A stretch of DNA of 64,000 nt from JAUYQR01 sp963822435 (GCA_963822435.1 CAWGHN010000004.1:372001-436000), one strand, 5' to 3'; counted from the stretch's first letter, positions 1 to 8,365 are shown. A program made the numbers and translations. Notes: a model not told the origin generated them from the letters alone.

Positions 1-546
1 CAAAGTGCCCGCGGCGTGGTCCTCGATGAACCCGCGCCACAGGTCCATCACATTGGCCGCGCCCTTCGGCATGTCGCGGCCGGTGGCCAGATGCCGCACC
101 AGATAGCCCGCCGCCACCGGCAGCGGCGCATCGGCGGAATTGGTGATCTGGCCATAGCCCTTGCGGTCGGCTTCATTCGCAATCTTTGCGTCGATGTTGC
201 CGGCCGTGCCGGGCATGTCGCGCGCCCCCACCGCCTCGCAGCGGGCCGTCTCCATCGCGTCGTAAATCTCGCGGGCCAACTGCCCGGTCGGCGCATAGCG
301 GTTCGACACGCCCTCGTCGTGATACTTGCGGCGCAAGGCAAAGGCATCGGCGGTGCCGCGGGCCAGCAGCACCTCGTCGCGCGTCATCCGGCGCGAGACC
401 TGCGGCAGGCGGACGCCTTCCTTGTTCATGCCGGCCGGATCGACCGAATAGGTGACGGTCATGTCCGGGTCATCCGCCATCGTGCGGGTGGCCTCGGCCA
501 GGGCCTTCTTGAACGGATCGGCGGGGTTGTCGCTGGGCTTGTTCAT
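1..546 (-). CDS. cobT: Cobaltochelatase subunit CobT, N-terminal part (cut by window edge)
   Basis: Partial gene: the 182 N-terminal codons are present and the frame runs open off the left edge. CobT pairs with the AAA+ ATPase CobS and the large subunit CobN to insert cobalt into hydrogenobyrinate a,c-diamide in the aerobic cobalamin pathway. The translation begins MNKPSDNPADPFKKAL and carries the conserved run with SRRMTRDEVLLARGTADA and YDAMETARCEAVGARDM typical of CobT. The C-terminal metal-binding VWA domain lies outside the window. cobS lies about 1.3 kb away on the same strand, behind its own terminator, so cobT is probably read from the 547-693 divergent intergenic region shared with the FMN reductase gene. 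Confidence 0.9.
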   Translation of the reverse strand, partial: MNKPSDNPADPFKKALAEATRTMADDPDMTVTYSVDPAGMNKEGVRLPQVSRRMTRDEVLLARGTADAFALRRKYHDEGVSNRYAPTGQLAREIYDAMETARCEAVGARDMPGTAGNIDAKIANEADRKGYGQITNSADAPLPVAAGYLVRHLATGRDMPKGAANVMDLWRGFIEDHAAGTL

Positions 547-693
547 GCCACAGATAAATCACTGCGGCCGGGCGGGGGCAAGAGTGAGTGCGGCAATGCA
601 CAGGATCGGCGCGGGGGTGCGGGATTGGCACAGACACGGTTCCACCCACATTAAGCGGACAGAATTGCACATAACCCCAAGGGACCCACTGCC

Positions 694-1281
694 ATGAGCA
701 AAAAGCCGCATATCGCCATCATCGTCAGCTCCACCCGCGCCACGCGCTTTGCCGACATCCCGACCGCATGGATCAAGGCTCAGGCCGAGGCCCGCAACGA
801 CCTGACCGTCGAGGTTGTCGACCTGCGCGACCACCCGCTGCCGTTCTTCGCCGAAGTCGCGTCGAACGCCTGGGCGCCGTCGCAAGACGCAGCCGCCGTC
901 GCATGGCAGAAGAAGATCGGTGGTTTTGACGGCTACATCTTCGTGGTTGCCGAATACAACCGCTCGATCACCGGCGTGCTGAAGAACGCGCTGGACCAGG
1001 CGTATGTCGAGTGGGCGAAAAAGCCGTTCGGCGCAGTTGCCTACGGTTCGATGGGCGGTGCCAACGCACTTGGCCACCTGCAAAACATCGGCGTGGAGCT
1101 TCAGATGGTCCCCACCCGCAACAATGTCCGCATCGGTGGCGGCGACTTCTTCAAGGTCCACCCCGGCTTTGGCGGCTCGGGCAACCTTGCCGACATCGAA
1201 GGTTCGATCGCCCCGTCGGCTTCGGCCATGCTGGATGACGTGATCTGGTGGGCCAAGGCGACGATGGCCGCAAAGGCCTGA
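694..1281 (+). CDS. NADPH-dependent FMN reductase family protein
   Basis: A 195-residue flavodoxin-like flavoprotein, probably reducing FMN or a quinone with NAD(P)H in the cytosol. The N-terminus has the beta-strand and phosphate-binding loop expected of the family (HIAIIVSSTRATRF). The mid region carries the signature VVAEYNRSITGVLKNALD and the glycine-rich GSMGGANALGHLQ segment. The ATG at 694 has an AAGGGA ribosome site 9 bases upstream. It is divergent from cobT and ends in a strong hairpin terminator. Reduced flavin is needed by cobalamin biosynthesis enzymes, so a link to the neighbouring cob genes is possible, but this is inference. Confidence 0.85.
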   Translation: MSKKPHIAIIVSSTRATRFADIPTAWIKAQAEARNDLTVEVVDLRDHPLPFFAEVASNAWAPSQDAAAVAWQKKIGGFDGYIFVVAEYNRSITGVLKNALDQAYVEWAKKPFGAVAYGSMGGANALGHLQNIGVELQMVPTRNNVRIGGGDFFKVHPGFGGSGNLADIEGSIAPSASAMLDDVIWWAKATMAAKA

Positions 1282-1301
1282 TCCATCAGCCTGTTTTGGG
1301 G

Positions 1302-1328
1302 AAAAGGGGCGGGCAACCGCCCCTTTTT
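1302..1328. terminator. Bidirectional intrinsic terminator
   Basis: Perfect 11-bp stem AAAAGGGGCGG / CCGCCCCTTTT around a GCAA loop, with T-runs on both strands. It serves the FMN reductase gene ending at 1281 and the convergent small gene ending at 1335. Confidence 0.9.
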
Positions 1329-1334
1329 CATGCC

Positions 1335-1724
1335 TCAGGACTGCCCGATCAACGCAAGACAGTGCCGGATCAGATCGTCCGCACGCTGTTTTGCAAGCCT
1401 GTCCCGGCCAAAGGTGGCGCGCGTCAAAAGCGCCGCATGTGCCACCTTCGCCTCGATCCGCCAGCCTATCACCCGCGCGGCATCACCCTTGGGCGCCACC
1501 GCATCGACCAGCGCCAGCATCGCCTCGCGTGAGCGGGCCGTGGCCTCTGACGCCGGGCCGTCAACCAGCCATTGATGTTCCATCAAGGCAGAAAGCCGGC
1601 CCGCGCAGACCGTGAAAGTCCGCAGATCAAAAGCTGGGTCCGTTTGGCCCGAAGCCGTTGGTGCCAGTGCCTGAATGGCAAGGCAGACCGGGATGGTTTC
1701 GCAAAGAATTTTCAAAGCGCCCAT
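1335..1724 (-). CDS. Small exported protein of unknown function
   Basis: A 129-residue protein with a likely Sec signal peptide: a short charged start (MGALK), a hydrophobic core (VCLAIQALAP) and a possible cleavage site after TASG. The mature part is mostly helical with charged and alanine-rich stretches and contains two cysteines (TVCAGRL and RHCLAL) that could form a disulfide. A longer open frame reaches 1880 but would run through the cobS terminator, so the ATG at 1722-1724 is preferred. No family recognised. It stands between cobS and cobT but ends at its own shared terminator. Confidence 0.6.
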   Translation of the reverse strand: MGALKILCETIPVCLAIQALAPTASGQTDPAFDLRTFTVCAGRLSALMEHQWLVDGPASEATARSREAMLALVDAVAPKGDAARVIGWRIEAKVAHAALLTRATFGRDRLAKQRADDLIRHCLALIGQS

Positions 1725-1807
1725 GATATGAACAATAAGGCCATAGTAAATTGCACGTAAATAGGGCGAAATGAAAACTTCTGTCAGGCGGCCTGCCCGC
1801 AATGAAA

Positions 1808-1832
1808 AAAGGTGCGCCGAAGCGCACCCTTT
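1808..1832 (-). terminator. cobS intrinsic terminator
   Basis: On the minus strand the stem GGTGCGC / GCGCACC closes on a TTCG tetraloop and is followed by six T, about 25 bases past the cobS stop codon. It separates cobS transcription from the small exported gene downstream. Confidence 0.85.
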
Positions 1833-1854
1833 GTCGTCTTGCGGGCGGTGTCGA

Positions 1855-2829
1855 TCAGCGCATCGCCATGCTGGCGGCACTTTCCGGCAGTTCTTCCGCG
1901 AAACACCGCTGATAGAACTCGGCCACCGTCTGCCGCTCCAGCTCGTCGCATTTGTTCAGGAAGGTCAGCCGGAACGCATAGCCCACGTTGCGGAAGATCT
2001 CGGCGTTCTGCGCCCAGTTCAGCACGGTGCGCGGGCTCATCACGGTCGACAGATCACCATTCATGAAAGCGGTCCGCGTCAGGTCGGCCACGGTCACCAT
2101 CTGGCCAATGGTCTTGCGGCCCTTCTCGGTGTTGTAGTGCGGCGACTTCGCCAGCACGATCGCGGCCTCGGCGTCATGGCTCAGATAGTTCAGCGTGGCG
2201 ACCAAAGACCAACGGTCCATCTGCGCCTGGTTGATCTGCTGGGTGCCGTGGTAAAGTCCCGTCGTATCGCCAAGACCCACCGTGTTCGACGTGGCGAACA
2301 GGCGGAAATACGGGTTGGGTGTGATGATCTCGTTCTGGTCCAGCAGCGTCAGCTTGCCGTCATGCTCCAGCACACGCTGGATCACGAACATCACATCCGC
2401 GCGGCCTGCGTCATATTCGTCGAATACGATGGCCACCGGGTTGCGCAGCGCCCAAGGCAGGATGCCCTCGTGGAACTCGGTCACCTGCTTGCCATCGCGC
2501 AGCTTGATCGCATCCTTGCCGATCAGGTCGATCCGGCTGATGTGGCTGTCCAGGTTGACCCGCACGGTGGGCCAGTTCAGCCGCGCGCCGACCTGTTCGA
2601 TGTGCGTCGATTTGCCCGTGCCGTGATACCCTTGGATCATGACGCGGCGGTTGTAGGCAAATCCCGCCAGAATCGCCAGCGTCGTGTCGGGGTCGAACTT
2701 GTAGGTCGGGTCGATGTCCGGCACCCGGTCGGTGCGCTCGGCAAAGCCCTTGATGCGCATGTCGGTGTCGATGCCAAAGACATCGCGGACCGAGATTTCT
2801 TCGGTCGGTTTCAGGGCCTGATCCAGCAT
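1855..2829 (-). CDS. cobS: Cobaltochelatase subunit CobS
   Basis: A 324-residue MoxR-like AAA+ ATPase that drives CobN-CobT cobalt insertion in aerobic B12 synthesis. The Walker A loop is GYHGTGKSTH (about residue 68), Walker B is VAIVFDEYDAG, and the sensor region reads LFATSNTVGLGD. The N-terminal stretch SVRDVFGIDTDMRIKGF is characteristic of CobS rather than other MoxR ATPases. Length fits the family. The gene is divergent from msrB, and in related Rhodobacteraceae cobS sits next to the J-domain gene and bolA, as it does here once msrB is allowed for. Confidence 0.95.
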   Translation of the reverse strand: MLDQALKPTEEISVRDVFGIDTDMRIKGFAERTDRVPDIDPTYKFDPDTTLAILAGFAYNRRVMIQGYHGTGKSTHIEQVGARLNWPTVRVNLDSHISRIDLIGKDAIKLRDGKQVTEFHEGILPWALRNPVAIVFDEYDAGRADVMFVIQRVLEHDGKLTLLDQNEIITPNPYFRLFATSNTVGLGDTTGLYHGTQQINQAQMDRWSLVATLNYLSHDAEAAIVLAKSPHYNTEKGRKTIGQMVTVADLTRTAFMNGDLSTVMSPRTVLNWAQNAEIFRNVGYAFRLTFLNKCDELERQTVAEFYQRCFAEELPESAASMAMR

Positions 2830-3013
2830 GCGTCGTCCAATCCCAAGAGCCTCCGCGCCCGGCGCGCGGTATCCGTTGTTTGGAACATATCGCAGGGGGG
2901 TTCAAGGGGAAGGCAACGATCACGCCGCGTCGCATTTCAGTGAAGTTGAAACTTACCGCTTGGGGCGCGCGTAGCTTCGGGCGTTAGGTTGGGCGTGGCA
3001 AAGGATGGGCACG

Positions 3014-3472
3014 ATGAAACGCAGACACTTCATGATGATGACGACGGCCGCGATCTTCGCCGCCCCAATGGTGCGGGCCGAAGAGTTCGAGGTCACATTG
3101 ACCGAGGCCGAATGGCGCGCGCGGCTGACCGAAGAGCAGTTCGCCGTGCTGCGCGAAGAAAACACCGAACCGGCTGGTTCCAGCCCGCTCGACGGCGAAA
3201 AACGCACGGGCGTGTATTATTGCGCCGGCTGCGATTTGCCGCTTTATGCGTCTGAGGCCAAGTATGACAGCGGCACTGGCTGGCCATCGTTCTTCGAACC
3301 CTTGCCGAACGCGGTGGGCACCAGAGAGGACCCCGGCCTTTTCGGCAGCCGCACCGAGGTGCATTGCCGCCGCTGTGGCGGGCATCTTGGTCATGTGTTC
3401 GACGATGGCCCGCAGCCAACCGGCAAGCGCTATTGCATGAACGGCGATGCGATGGTGTTCCGGGCAGCCTGA
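3014..3472 (+). CDS. msrB: Peptide-methionine (R)-S-oxide reductase MsrB, exported form
   Basis: Reduces methionine-R-sulfoxide in damaged proteins. The zinc site is two pairs, CAGC and CRRC, and the catalytic cysteine lies in RYCMNGDAMVF near the C-terminus; GTGWPSFFEP is the family core motif. The N-terminus MKRRHFMMMTTAAIFA has a twin-arginine followed by a hydrophobic stretch ending AEE, so the enzyme is probably exported by Tat to the periplasm. The ATG at 3014 is preferred over 3005 because AAGGA is well spaced from it and because it places the twin-arginine at the very N-terminus. About 152 residues. Confidence 0.9.
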   Translation: MKRRHFMMMTTAAIFAAPMVRAEEFEVTLTEAEWRARLTEEQFAVLREENTEPAGSSPLDGEKRTGVYYCAGCDLPLYASEAKYDSGTGWPSFFEPLPNAVGTREDPGLFGSRTEVHCRRCGGHLGHVFDDGPQPTGKRYCMNGDAMVFRAA

Positions 3473-3517
3473 GGGCCGCAATCGCAACGAGGGGCGCGGT
3501 GTCAGACCGCCCCCCAC

Positions 3518-4156
3518 CTAGTCCCGGAAGAACCGGCTGTCTTTCAACTGATCCCACGCCCAGACCACCTCTTGCAGGCGCTCCTCATCCGACCGGTCGC
3601 CGCCGTTCATGTCGGGGTGCAGATCCTTGACCAGCGATTTGTATTGCTTGCGGATTTCCGTTTTGGTCCAGGTGTCGCGGGCATCCAGGATCTCGATCGC
3701 CTTCCGTTCCGTCGGCGGCAGCTTGCGCGTCGCATTTGACGTGAGCGCCGCCTTGCCGGGGTTCTGCGTGGCCTTTTCGCCCAACAGCGACATCGGATCG
3801 TTCACCCCAAGCCGCGCCCAGGCATTGCCATCGCCGATCCGCGAGAACGGCTTGGTCTCGCGCTCCCACACCCGGTCTTTGTCGAGGAATTTCTGAAACT
3901 CCTCGTCTGTGGTGCCCTGAAAAAAGTTCCACTTCAGATTGTACTCGCGGATGTGATCCTTGCAGAACCAGAAGAACTCATCCAGCAGGTCCGGCGATTT
4001 CGGCGCGCGGTAAGCACCGGCTTCCTTGCACTCGGGGTAATCGCAGGCTTTGTTCGACGTCTCGAATGCCCCCGACATCCCCCGCCGCACGGTTTTCTTG
4101 CGCTTCTTGTCCGCTGAAACGCGGATGTCGAATTCAAACGGTGGGCGGTTCGTCAT
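3518..4156 (-). CDS. J-domain (DnaJ-like) protein
   Basis: A 212-residue co-chaperone-like protein with its J domain at the C-terminus: TEIRKQYKSLVKDLHPDMNG contains the HPD tripeptide that stimulates DnaK ATPase. The N-terminal half holds two cysteine-containing segments (ACDYPECKEAG and FWFCKDHI) that could bind a metal. It is divergent from bolA with a 71-base gap, an arrangement common in Rhodobacteraceae. It lacks the Gly/Phe and zinc-finger regions of true DnaJ, so it is a specialised J protein with unknown client. Confidence 0.88.
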   Translation of the reverse strand: MTNRPPFEFDIRVSADKKRKKTVRRGMSGAFETSNKACDYPECKEAGAYRAPKSPDLLDEFFWFCKDHIREYNLKWNFFQGTTDEEFQKFLDKDRVWERETKPFSRIGDGNAWARLGVNDPMSLLGEKATQNPGKAALTSNATRKLPPTERKAIEILDARDTWTKTEIRKQYKSLVKDLHPDMNGGDRSDEERLQEVVWAWDQLKDSRFFRD

Positions 4157-4227
4157 TCAAGGGCCTTTCCGACTCGGGGCCGTGAGTTTAGGGCTTTTGA
4201 CGGCGGATAGAAGGGGGTGAGGCTGAA

Positions 4228-4479
4228 ATGGCTGTGAAGGACGAAATCGAGGCACGGCTGTCGGCGGCGTTTGCCCCCGAACGGCTGGAGGTGGTGAACG
4301 AAAGCCATCGCCATTCGGGCCATTCCGGCGACGACGGCTCGGGCGAAAGCCATTTCAAGATCCTGATCCGCGCGGCCGCCTTTGCACCGATGAACCGGGT
4401 GGCCCGCCACCGGGCCGTGCATCAGGCTCTGGGCGACCTCAACGCCCGGGTTCACGCGATAGCGCTGGATATCGCCTAG
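4228..4479 (+). CDS. bolA: BolA family protein
   Basis: An 83-residue BolA-fold protein. The segment LEVVNESHRHSGHSG contains the conserved histidines used with monothiol glutaredoxins to hold [2Fe-2S] clusters, and FKILIRAAAFAPMNRVARHR is the helix-turn-helix-like core. BolA proteins act in iron-sulfur delivery and in morphology and stress control. A purine-rich ribosome site lies just before the ATG. Divergent from the J-domain gene. Confidence 0.92.
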   Translation: MAVKDEIEARLSAAFAPERLEVVNESHRHSGHSGDDGSGESHFKILIRAAAFAPMNRVARHRAVHQALGDLNARVHAIALDIA

Positions 4480-4535
4480 GCAGGGAACATCGACCCCACC
4501 CTTCGGTGGACCGTCAAACCCGACGAGGCGGATCA

Positions 4536-4760
4536 TGTTTCCACAAGTGCGCGTCCTGCTGGTCACGCTTGGTGACGCTGTGGGCGTCTTGCGTCGCAGG
4601 CATTGTCGTGATCGCCGGACTGGCACAGGGCCGCTACGACTGATTGACGTTCGCTTGGGCCCTCGTCTTTGCCGTATCCATCGGTGTGCCGGCAGGCCTG
4701 CTGCACTGGGCGCACCTGCGGCCTGATCGGGCGGCCGGGATGCGCGCCAACCGCCCATGA
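4536..4760 (+). pseudogene. Remnant of a small two-TM membrane protein (in-frame TGA)
   Basis: No intact gene covers this stretch, but one frame reads as a small membrane protein with an in-frame TGA at 4641-4643. Before the stop it gives a hydrophobic segment (LWASCVAGIVVIAGLAQG), then GRYD-stop. After it comes a second hydrophobic segment (LTFAWALVFAVSIGVPAGLL), a basic tail, and a natural TGA at 4758. A TGG-to-TGA change would explain the break. The only nearby ATG (4535) is in another frame, so the start may be damaged too. The family is not recognised. Confidence 0.45.
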
Positions 4761-4773
4761 TCAACTACCTTGA

Positions 4774-6910
4774 TCAACCCGCCGCCTTCTGCTGCTGGCG
4801 GTAGGCGTGCAGCACCGGCTCGGTATAGCCCGAAGGCTGCGTCCGTCCCTTGAACACCAGATCGCAGGCCGCATGGAATGCCGGGCTGTCAAAGCGCGGC
4901 GCCATAGGACGATAGGCCGGATCGCCGGCATTTTGCTGATCAACCACTGCCGCCATCTTGCGCAGCGCGGCAATCGTCTGCGCCTCGGTGATCACCCCGT
5001 GATGCAACCAGTTGGCCAGCGCCTGCGCCGAAATCCGGCAGGTCGCGCGGTCTTCCATCAGCCCGACATCATGGATGTCCGGCACCTTGGAACAGCCGAT
5101 GCCCTGACCGACCCAGCGCACCACATAGCCAAGGATGCCTTGCGCGTTGTTTTCCACCTCGCGCTGCACGGCATCGGCGGGCCAATTGGTGCCGCTGGCG
5201 ACCGGAACGGTCAAAAGCTGCTCCAGCGTCGCCCGCGCACCGCCCCGCGCCAGCGCCTCTTGCCGCGCTTTCACGTCCACCCGGTGATAGTGCGTGGCAT
5301 GCAGCGTGGCCGCGGTGGGCGAGGGCACCCAGGCGCAACTGGCCCCGGCCTGCGGATGCGCGATCTTCTGCGCCAGCATCGCGGCCATCTGGTCGGGGAT
5401 CGCCCACATCCCCTTGCCGATCTGCGCCCGGCCGCGCAACCCGCAGGCAAGGCCGATATCGACGTTGCGGTCCTCATAGGCCTTGATCCAGGCCTGACCC
5501 TTCATCTCGCCCTTCGGCACCATCGGCCCGGCTTCCATCGAGGTGTGAATCTCGTCCCCGGTGCGGTCAAGGAACCCGGTGTTGATGAAGGCCACCCGCG
5601 ATGTCGCGGCCCGGATGCATTCCTTCAGATTGGCGCTGGTGCGCCGCTCCTCGTCCATGATGCCCAGCTTCACGGTGTTGCGGGGCAGGGCGAGGCTGTC
5701 TTCGACCAGCGAGAACAGATCATCCGAGATCGCCACCTCGTCCGGCCCGTGCATCTTGGGCTTTACCACATAGACCGATCCGTGCAGCGAATTGCGCGGG
5801 CCATCGGTCTTTTGCAGGTCGTGCATCGCACAAAGCGTGGTCACGAACGCATCAAGCACACCTTCGGAAATCTCGGCCCCGCTGCCGTCCAGCACGGCGG
5901 GGGTGGTCATCAGATGGCCCACGTTGCGCACCAGCATCAGCGCACGGCCCTTCAGGCTGTGGGCCGATCCGTCGGGCGCGGTAAACTCGAAATCGGGCGC
6001 AAGCCGCCGGGTGATGGTGCGACCGTCCTTTTCCAGCACCTCCTCCAGATCGCCGCGCATCAGGCCCAGCCAGTTGCCGTAGGCCGCCACCTTGTCCTCG
6101 GCGTCGACGGCGGCGATGCTGTCTTCAAGGTCCATGATCGCCGACAGCGCGGCTTCAAGCCGGATGTCGGCCACCCCCGCGCGGTCCTGCGCGCCGATGC
6201 GGTGGCCGGGGTCCATGCGCAGCACGATGTGCAAACCGTGGTTGCACAAAAGTATCGCGTTCGGCGCCTCGGCCGGGCCACGGTAGCCTGCGAATTGCGC
6301 GGGGTCTTTCAGTGCCGGGTGCAGCGCGCCCTCCACCACCGTGTAGCGCGGCGCATCGGCATGCGAGCCCTCCGCAAGCGGGGTCACATCATCCAGAAAA
6401 GCCCGCCCCCAGGCGATCACCCGTGCGCCGCGCACCGGGTCATAGCCTGCGCCAACCGGCAGGTCGCCCATCGCATCGGTGCCGTAAAGCGCGTCATACA
6501 GACTGCCCCAGCGCGCATTGGCCGCGTTCAGCGCATAGCGCGCGTTCATCACCGGCACCACCAGTTGCGGGCCCGAAATGGTGGCGATCTCGGGGTCCGT
6601 CCCGGTAGGTTTCGATCTCGAAATCCGGGCCTTCGGGCACAAGGTAGCCGATTTCGGCCAGATAGGCGCGGTATGCTTCGGCATCATGCCGCTGGCCCTG
6701 TCGGGCACGGTGCCAGTCGTCGATCGCGGCCTGCAACCTTTCGCGCTTGGCCAGCGCATCGCGGATACGCGCGCCGATCGTTGCTTGTGCCCCAGCAAGG
6801 CGCGACCAGAACGCATCAGGCTGGACGCCCGTGCCGGGCAGGGCGTCGGTTTCGACAAAGCTGGCCAGACGTTCGTCGACTGCCAGACCGGATCTGATCA
6901 CGCGTGCCAT
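4774..6910 (-). pseudogene. glcB: Malate synthase G, frameshifted
   Basis: Malate synthase G condenses glyoxylate with acetyl-CoA in the glyoxylate shunt. The first ~100 codons (from the ATG at 6910) read MARVIRSGLAVDERLASFVE to FEIETYR in one frame. The rest reads TDPEIATISGPQLVVPVMN through VKPKMHGP, FLDRTGDEIHTSMEAGPM and SKVPDIHDVGLMEDRA to the stop in another. Other malate synthases G read E-T-T-G-x-D at the junction, which removal of one base at about 6607 would restore. Repaired length would be about 712 residues, near the usual 723. This is either a real mutation or a sequence error. GGGGCGG precedes the ATGs at 6913 and 6910. An unusual Leu is noted under findings. Confidence 0.88.
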
Positions 6911-7033
6911 CATCCGCCCCTTCGTATGCAATGGCATACCAGTTAGGCCGCGCGAGGATCAGGTGCAAGCAGCGCCTGCGCAGGATTACGCGGTTTGCCC
7001 CTGAATCAGTTGGTGCGAACGCTTGAAATTCAC

Positions 7034-7053
7034 ACTTAGCGAAATCACTAAGT
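7034..7053. promoter_or_regulatory. ArsR operator 1 (inverted repeat)
   Basis: ACTTAG-N8-CTAAGT, a perfect 6-bp inverted repeat 40 bases upstream of the arsR-type gene. An identical half-site and spacing recurs at 7083, so both are likely binding sites for the encoded regulator. Confidence 0.65.
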
Positions 7054-7082
7054 TTTACTTGCGACGACTCGCCCCGCATGAT

Positions 7083-7102
7083 ACTTAGCGACATGGCTAA
7101 GC
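7083..7102. promoter_or_regulatory. ArsR operator 2, overlapping the start codon
   Basis: ACTTAG-N8-CTAAGC, matching the upstream site in half-sites and spacing. The ATG at 7093 lies inside its spacer, so binding here would block transcription or, if the message is leaderless, sit on the transcript start. Confidence 0.6.
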
Positions 7103-7431
7103 ATGACCCAGACCTCTCCCTCCTGTTTCACGCGCTGTCGGACGCCACACGCCGCGCCATGCTTGCGCAACTGGCCGAAGGGCCGGCCACGGTCAGCGAT
7201 CTTGCCGCCCCGACCGGGCTGCGCCTGCCGACGATCATGCGCCACCTCTCTGTGCTGGAAGAGGCGGGTCTGATCACCACGACCAAAGGCGGGCGCATCC
7301 GGTCCTGCGCCTTCGTGCCAAAGGCGTTGGACCCGATGCGAACCTGGATGGATGACCAGCGCGCGATCTGGGAGGCGCGTCTCGACCGGCTGGATGACTA
7401 TGTGATGAAATTGATGGAGGCGCGGAAATGA
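7093..7431 (+). CDS. ArsR-family winged-helix regulator
   Basis: A 112-residue winged-helix regulator. LFHALSDATRRAMLAQLAEG and PTIMRHLSVLEEAGLITTTK are the recognition-helix region of the ArsR group that is usually paired with SRPBCC proteins. No cysteine metal site is visible, so it is probably not a metal sensor. The ATG at 7093 gives the usual family start; 7078 is an alternative five codons longer. No ribosome site precedes either start, hinting at leaderless translation. It overlaps the next gene by four bases (ATGA) and heads a three-gene operon. Confidence 0.88.
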   Translation: MAKHDPDLSLLFHALSDATRRAMLAQLAEGPATVSDLAAPTGLRLPTIMRHLSVLEEAGLITTTKGGRIRSCAFVPKALDPMRTWMDDQRAIWEARLDRLDDYVMKLMEARK

Positions 7432-7922
7432 CCGCAATCACCGATCTCGACCCCGAACTCGACCCCGAACTCGACCTTGTGCTCACCCGCGAACTCGATG
7501 CCCCGCGCGATCTGATCTACACCTGCTGGACCATGCCTGAACATCTGGTGCACTGGTTCGTGCCAAAACCGCACAAGGTGACGGCCTGCGAACTTGACGT
7601 GCGCCCCGGCGGTGCCTGCAACACGACCTTCGATGTCGAAGGCAACGTGATGGAAAACAAGGGCGTCTATCTCGAGGTGATCCCGAACGAAAAGCTGGTG
7701 TTCACGGACGCCTACTCCGCCGGCTGGAAGCCCGCCGCCGAACCCTTCATGACCGCGATCCTGACCTTCGAGGATATCGGAGGCGGCCGCACCCGCTACA
7801 CCGCCATCGTCCGGCACCGCAGCGCCGACACCGCCAAGGCCCACAAGGACATGGGGTTTTTCGACGGCTGGGGCACGGTCGCCACGCAGCTTGAAGCCTA
7901 TGCGCAAGGATTGATGACATGA
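7428..7922 (+). CDS. SRPBCC / AHSA1 domain protein (first of pair)
   Basis: A 164-residue protein of the START/AHSA1 helix-grip fold that forms a hydrophobic ligand pocket. The repeat DLDPELDPELDL near the start comes from a 12-base tandem duplication. The family pattern follows: APRDLIYTCWTMPEHLVHWFVP, then a GGACNTTFDVEG strand and a C-terminal helix with GFFDGWGTVATQLEAY. Coupled by ATGA overlap to the ArsR gene before it and to its paralogue after it. The ligand is unknown; such trios often respond to organic stress compounds, but nothing here fixes that. Confidence 0.85.
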   Translation: MTAITDLDPELDPELDLVLTRELDAPRDLIYTCWTMPEHLVHWFVPKPHKVTACELDVRPGGACNTTFDVEGNVMENKGVYLEVIPNEKLVFTDAYSAGWKPAAEPFMTAILTFEDIGGGRTRYTAIVRHRSADTAKAHKDMGFFDGWGTVATQLEAYAQGLMT

Positions 7923-8365
7923 CCGCTGATCGCACGATGGTTCTGGAACGGGTGATCAAGGCCCCGGTTTCACTGGTCTGGGGCGCTTGGATGAACCCCG
8001 AAACCCTGCCGCAGTGGTGGGGGCCGGACGGCTATTCCTGCCGCACCTCGCGCATTGATCTGCGGGCCGGGGGCGAATGGGTGTTCGACATGATCGGGCC
8101 GGATGGCACGGTCTACCCCAACCACCACCGCTACACTGTGGTCGATCCGCAGCGCCGCATCGACTATACCCTGCACTGGGGCGAAAACGGCCCCAAACAC
8201 GCCGACGCCTGGGCCGATTTCGAAGATCTGGGCGATGCGACCAAGGTCACCCTGTCGATGACCTTCATCACCGCGGAAGAATACGAGAACGCCAAGGGCT
8301 TTGGCGCGGTGGAACTTGGCCTGCAAACCCTTGGCAAACTCGCCCGGTTTATCGGCGCCGACTGA
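7919..8365 (+). CDS. SRPBCC / AHSA1 domain protein (second of pair)
   Basis: A 148-residue paralogue of the preceding gene. APVSLVWGAWMNPETLPQWW is the N-terminal family motif, and RAGGEWVFDMIGPDG and a final amphipathic helix (FGAVELGLQTLGKLARFI) complete the fold. Overlaps the previous stop by four bases, so the trio is translationally coupled. Function and ligand unknown. Confidence 0.85.
   Translation: MTADRTMVLERVIKAPVSLVWGAWMNPETLPQWWGPDGYSCRTSRIDLRAGGEWVFDMIGPDGTVYPNHHRYTVVDPQRRIDYTLHWGENGPKHADAWADFEDLGDATKVTLSMTFITAEEYENAKGFGAVELGLQTLGKLARFIGAD

Noticed and set aside
4807..6897. Open frame of 696 codons on the plus strand opposite malate synthase G
   Set aside because: Antisense to glcB; high GC keeps it open, and it has His/Arg-rich composition with no protein family features.
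7428..7480. DPELDPELD repeat as a functional motif
   Set aside because: It is a simple 12-base tandem duplication at the variable N-terminus of an SRPBCC protein, outside the fold.
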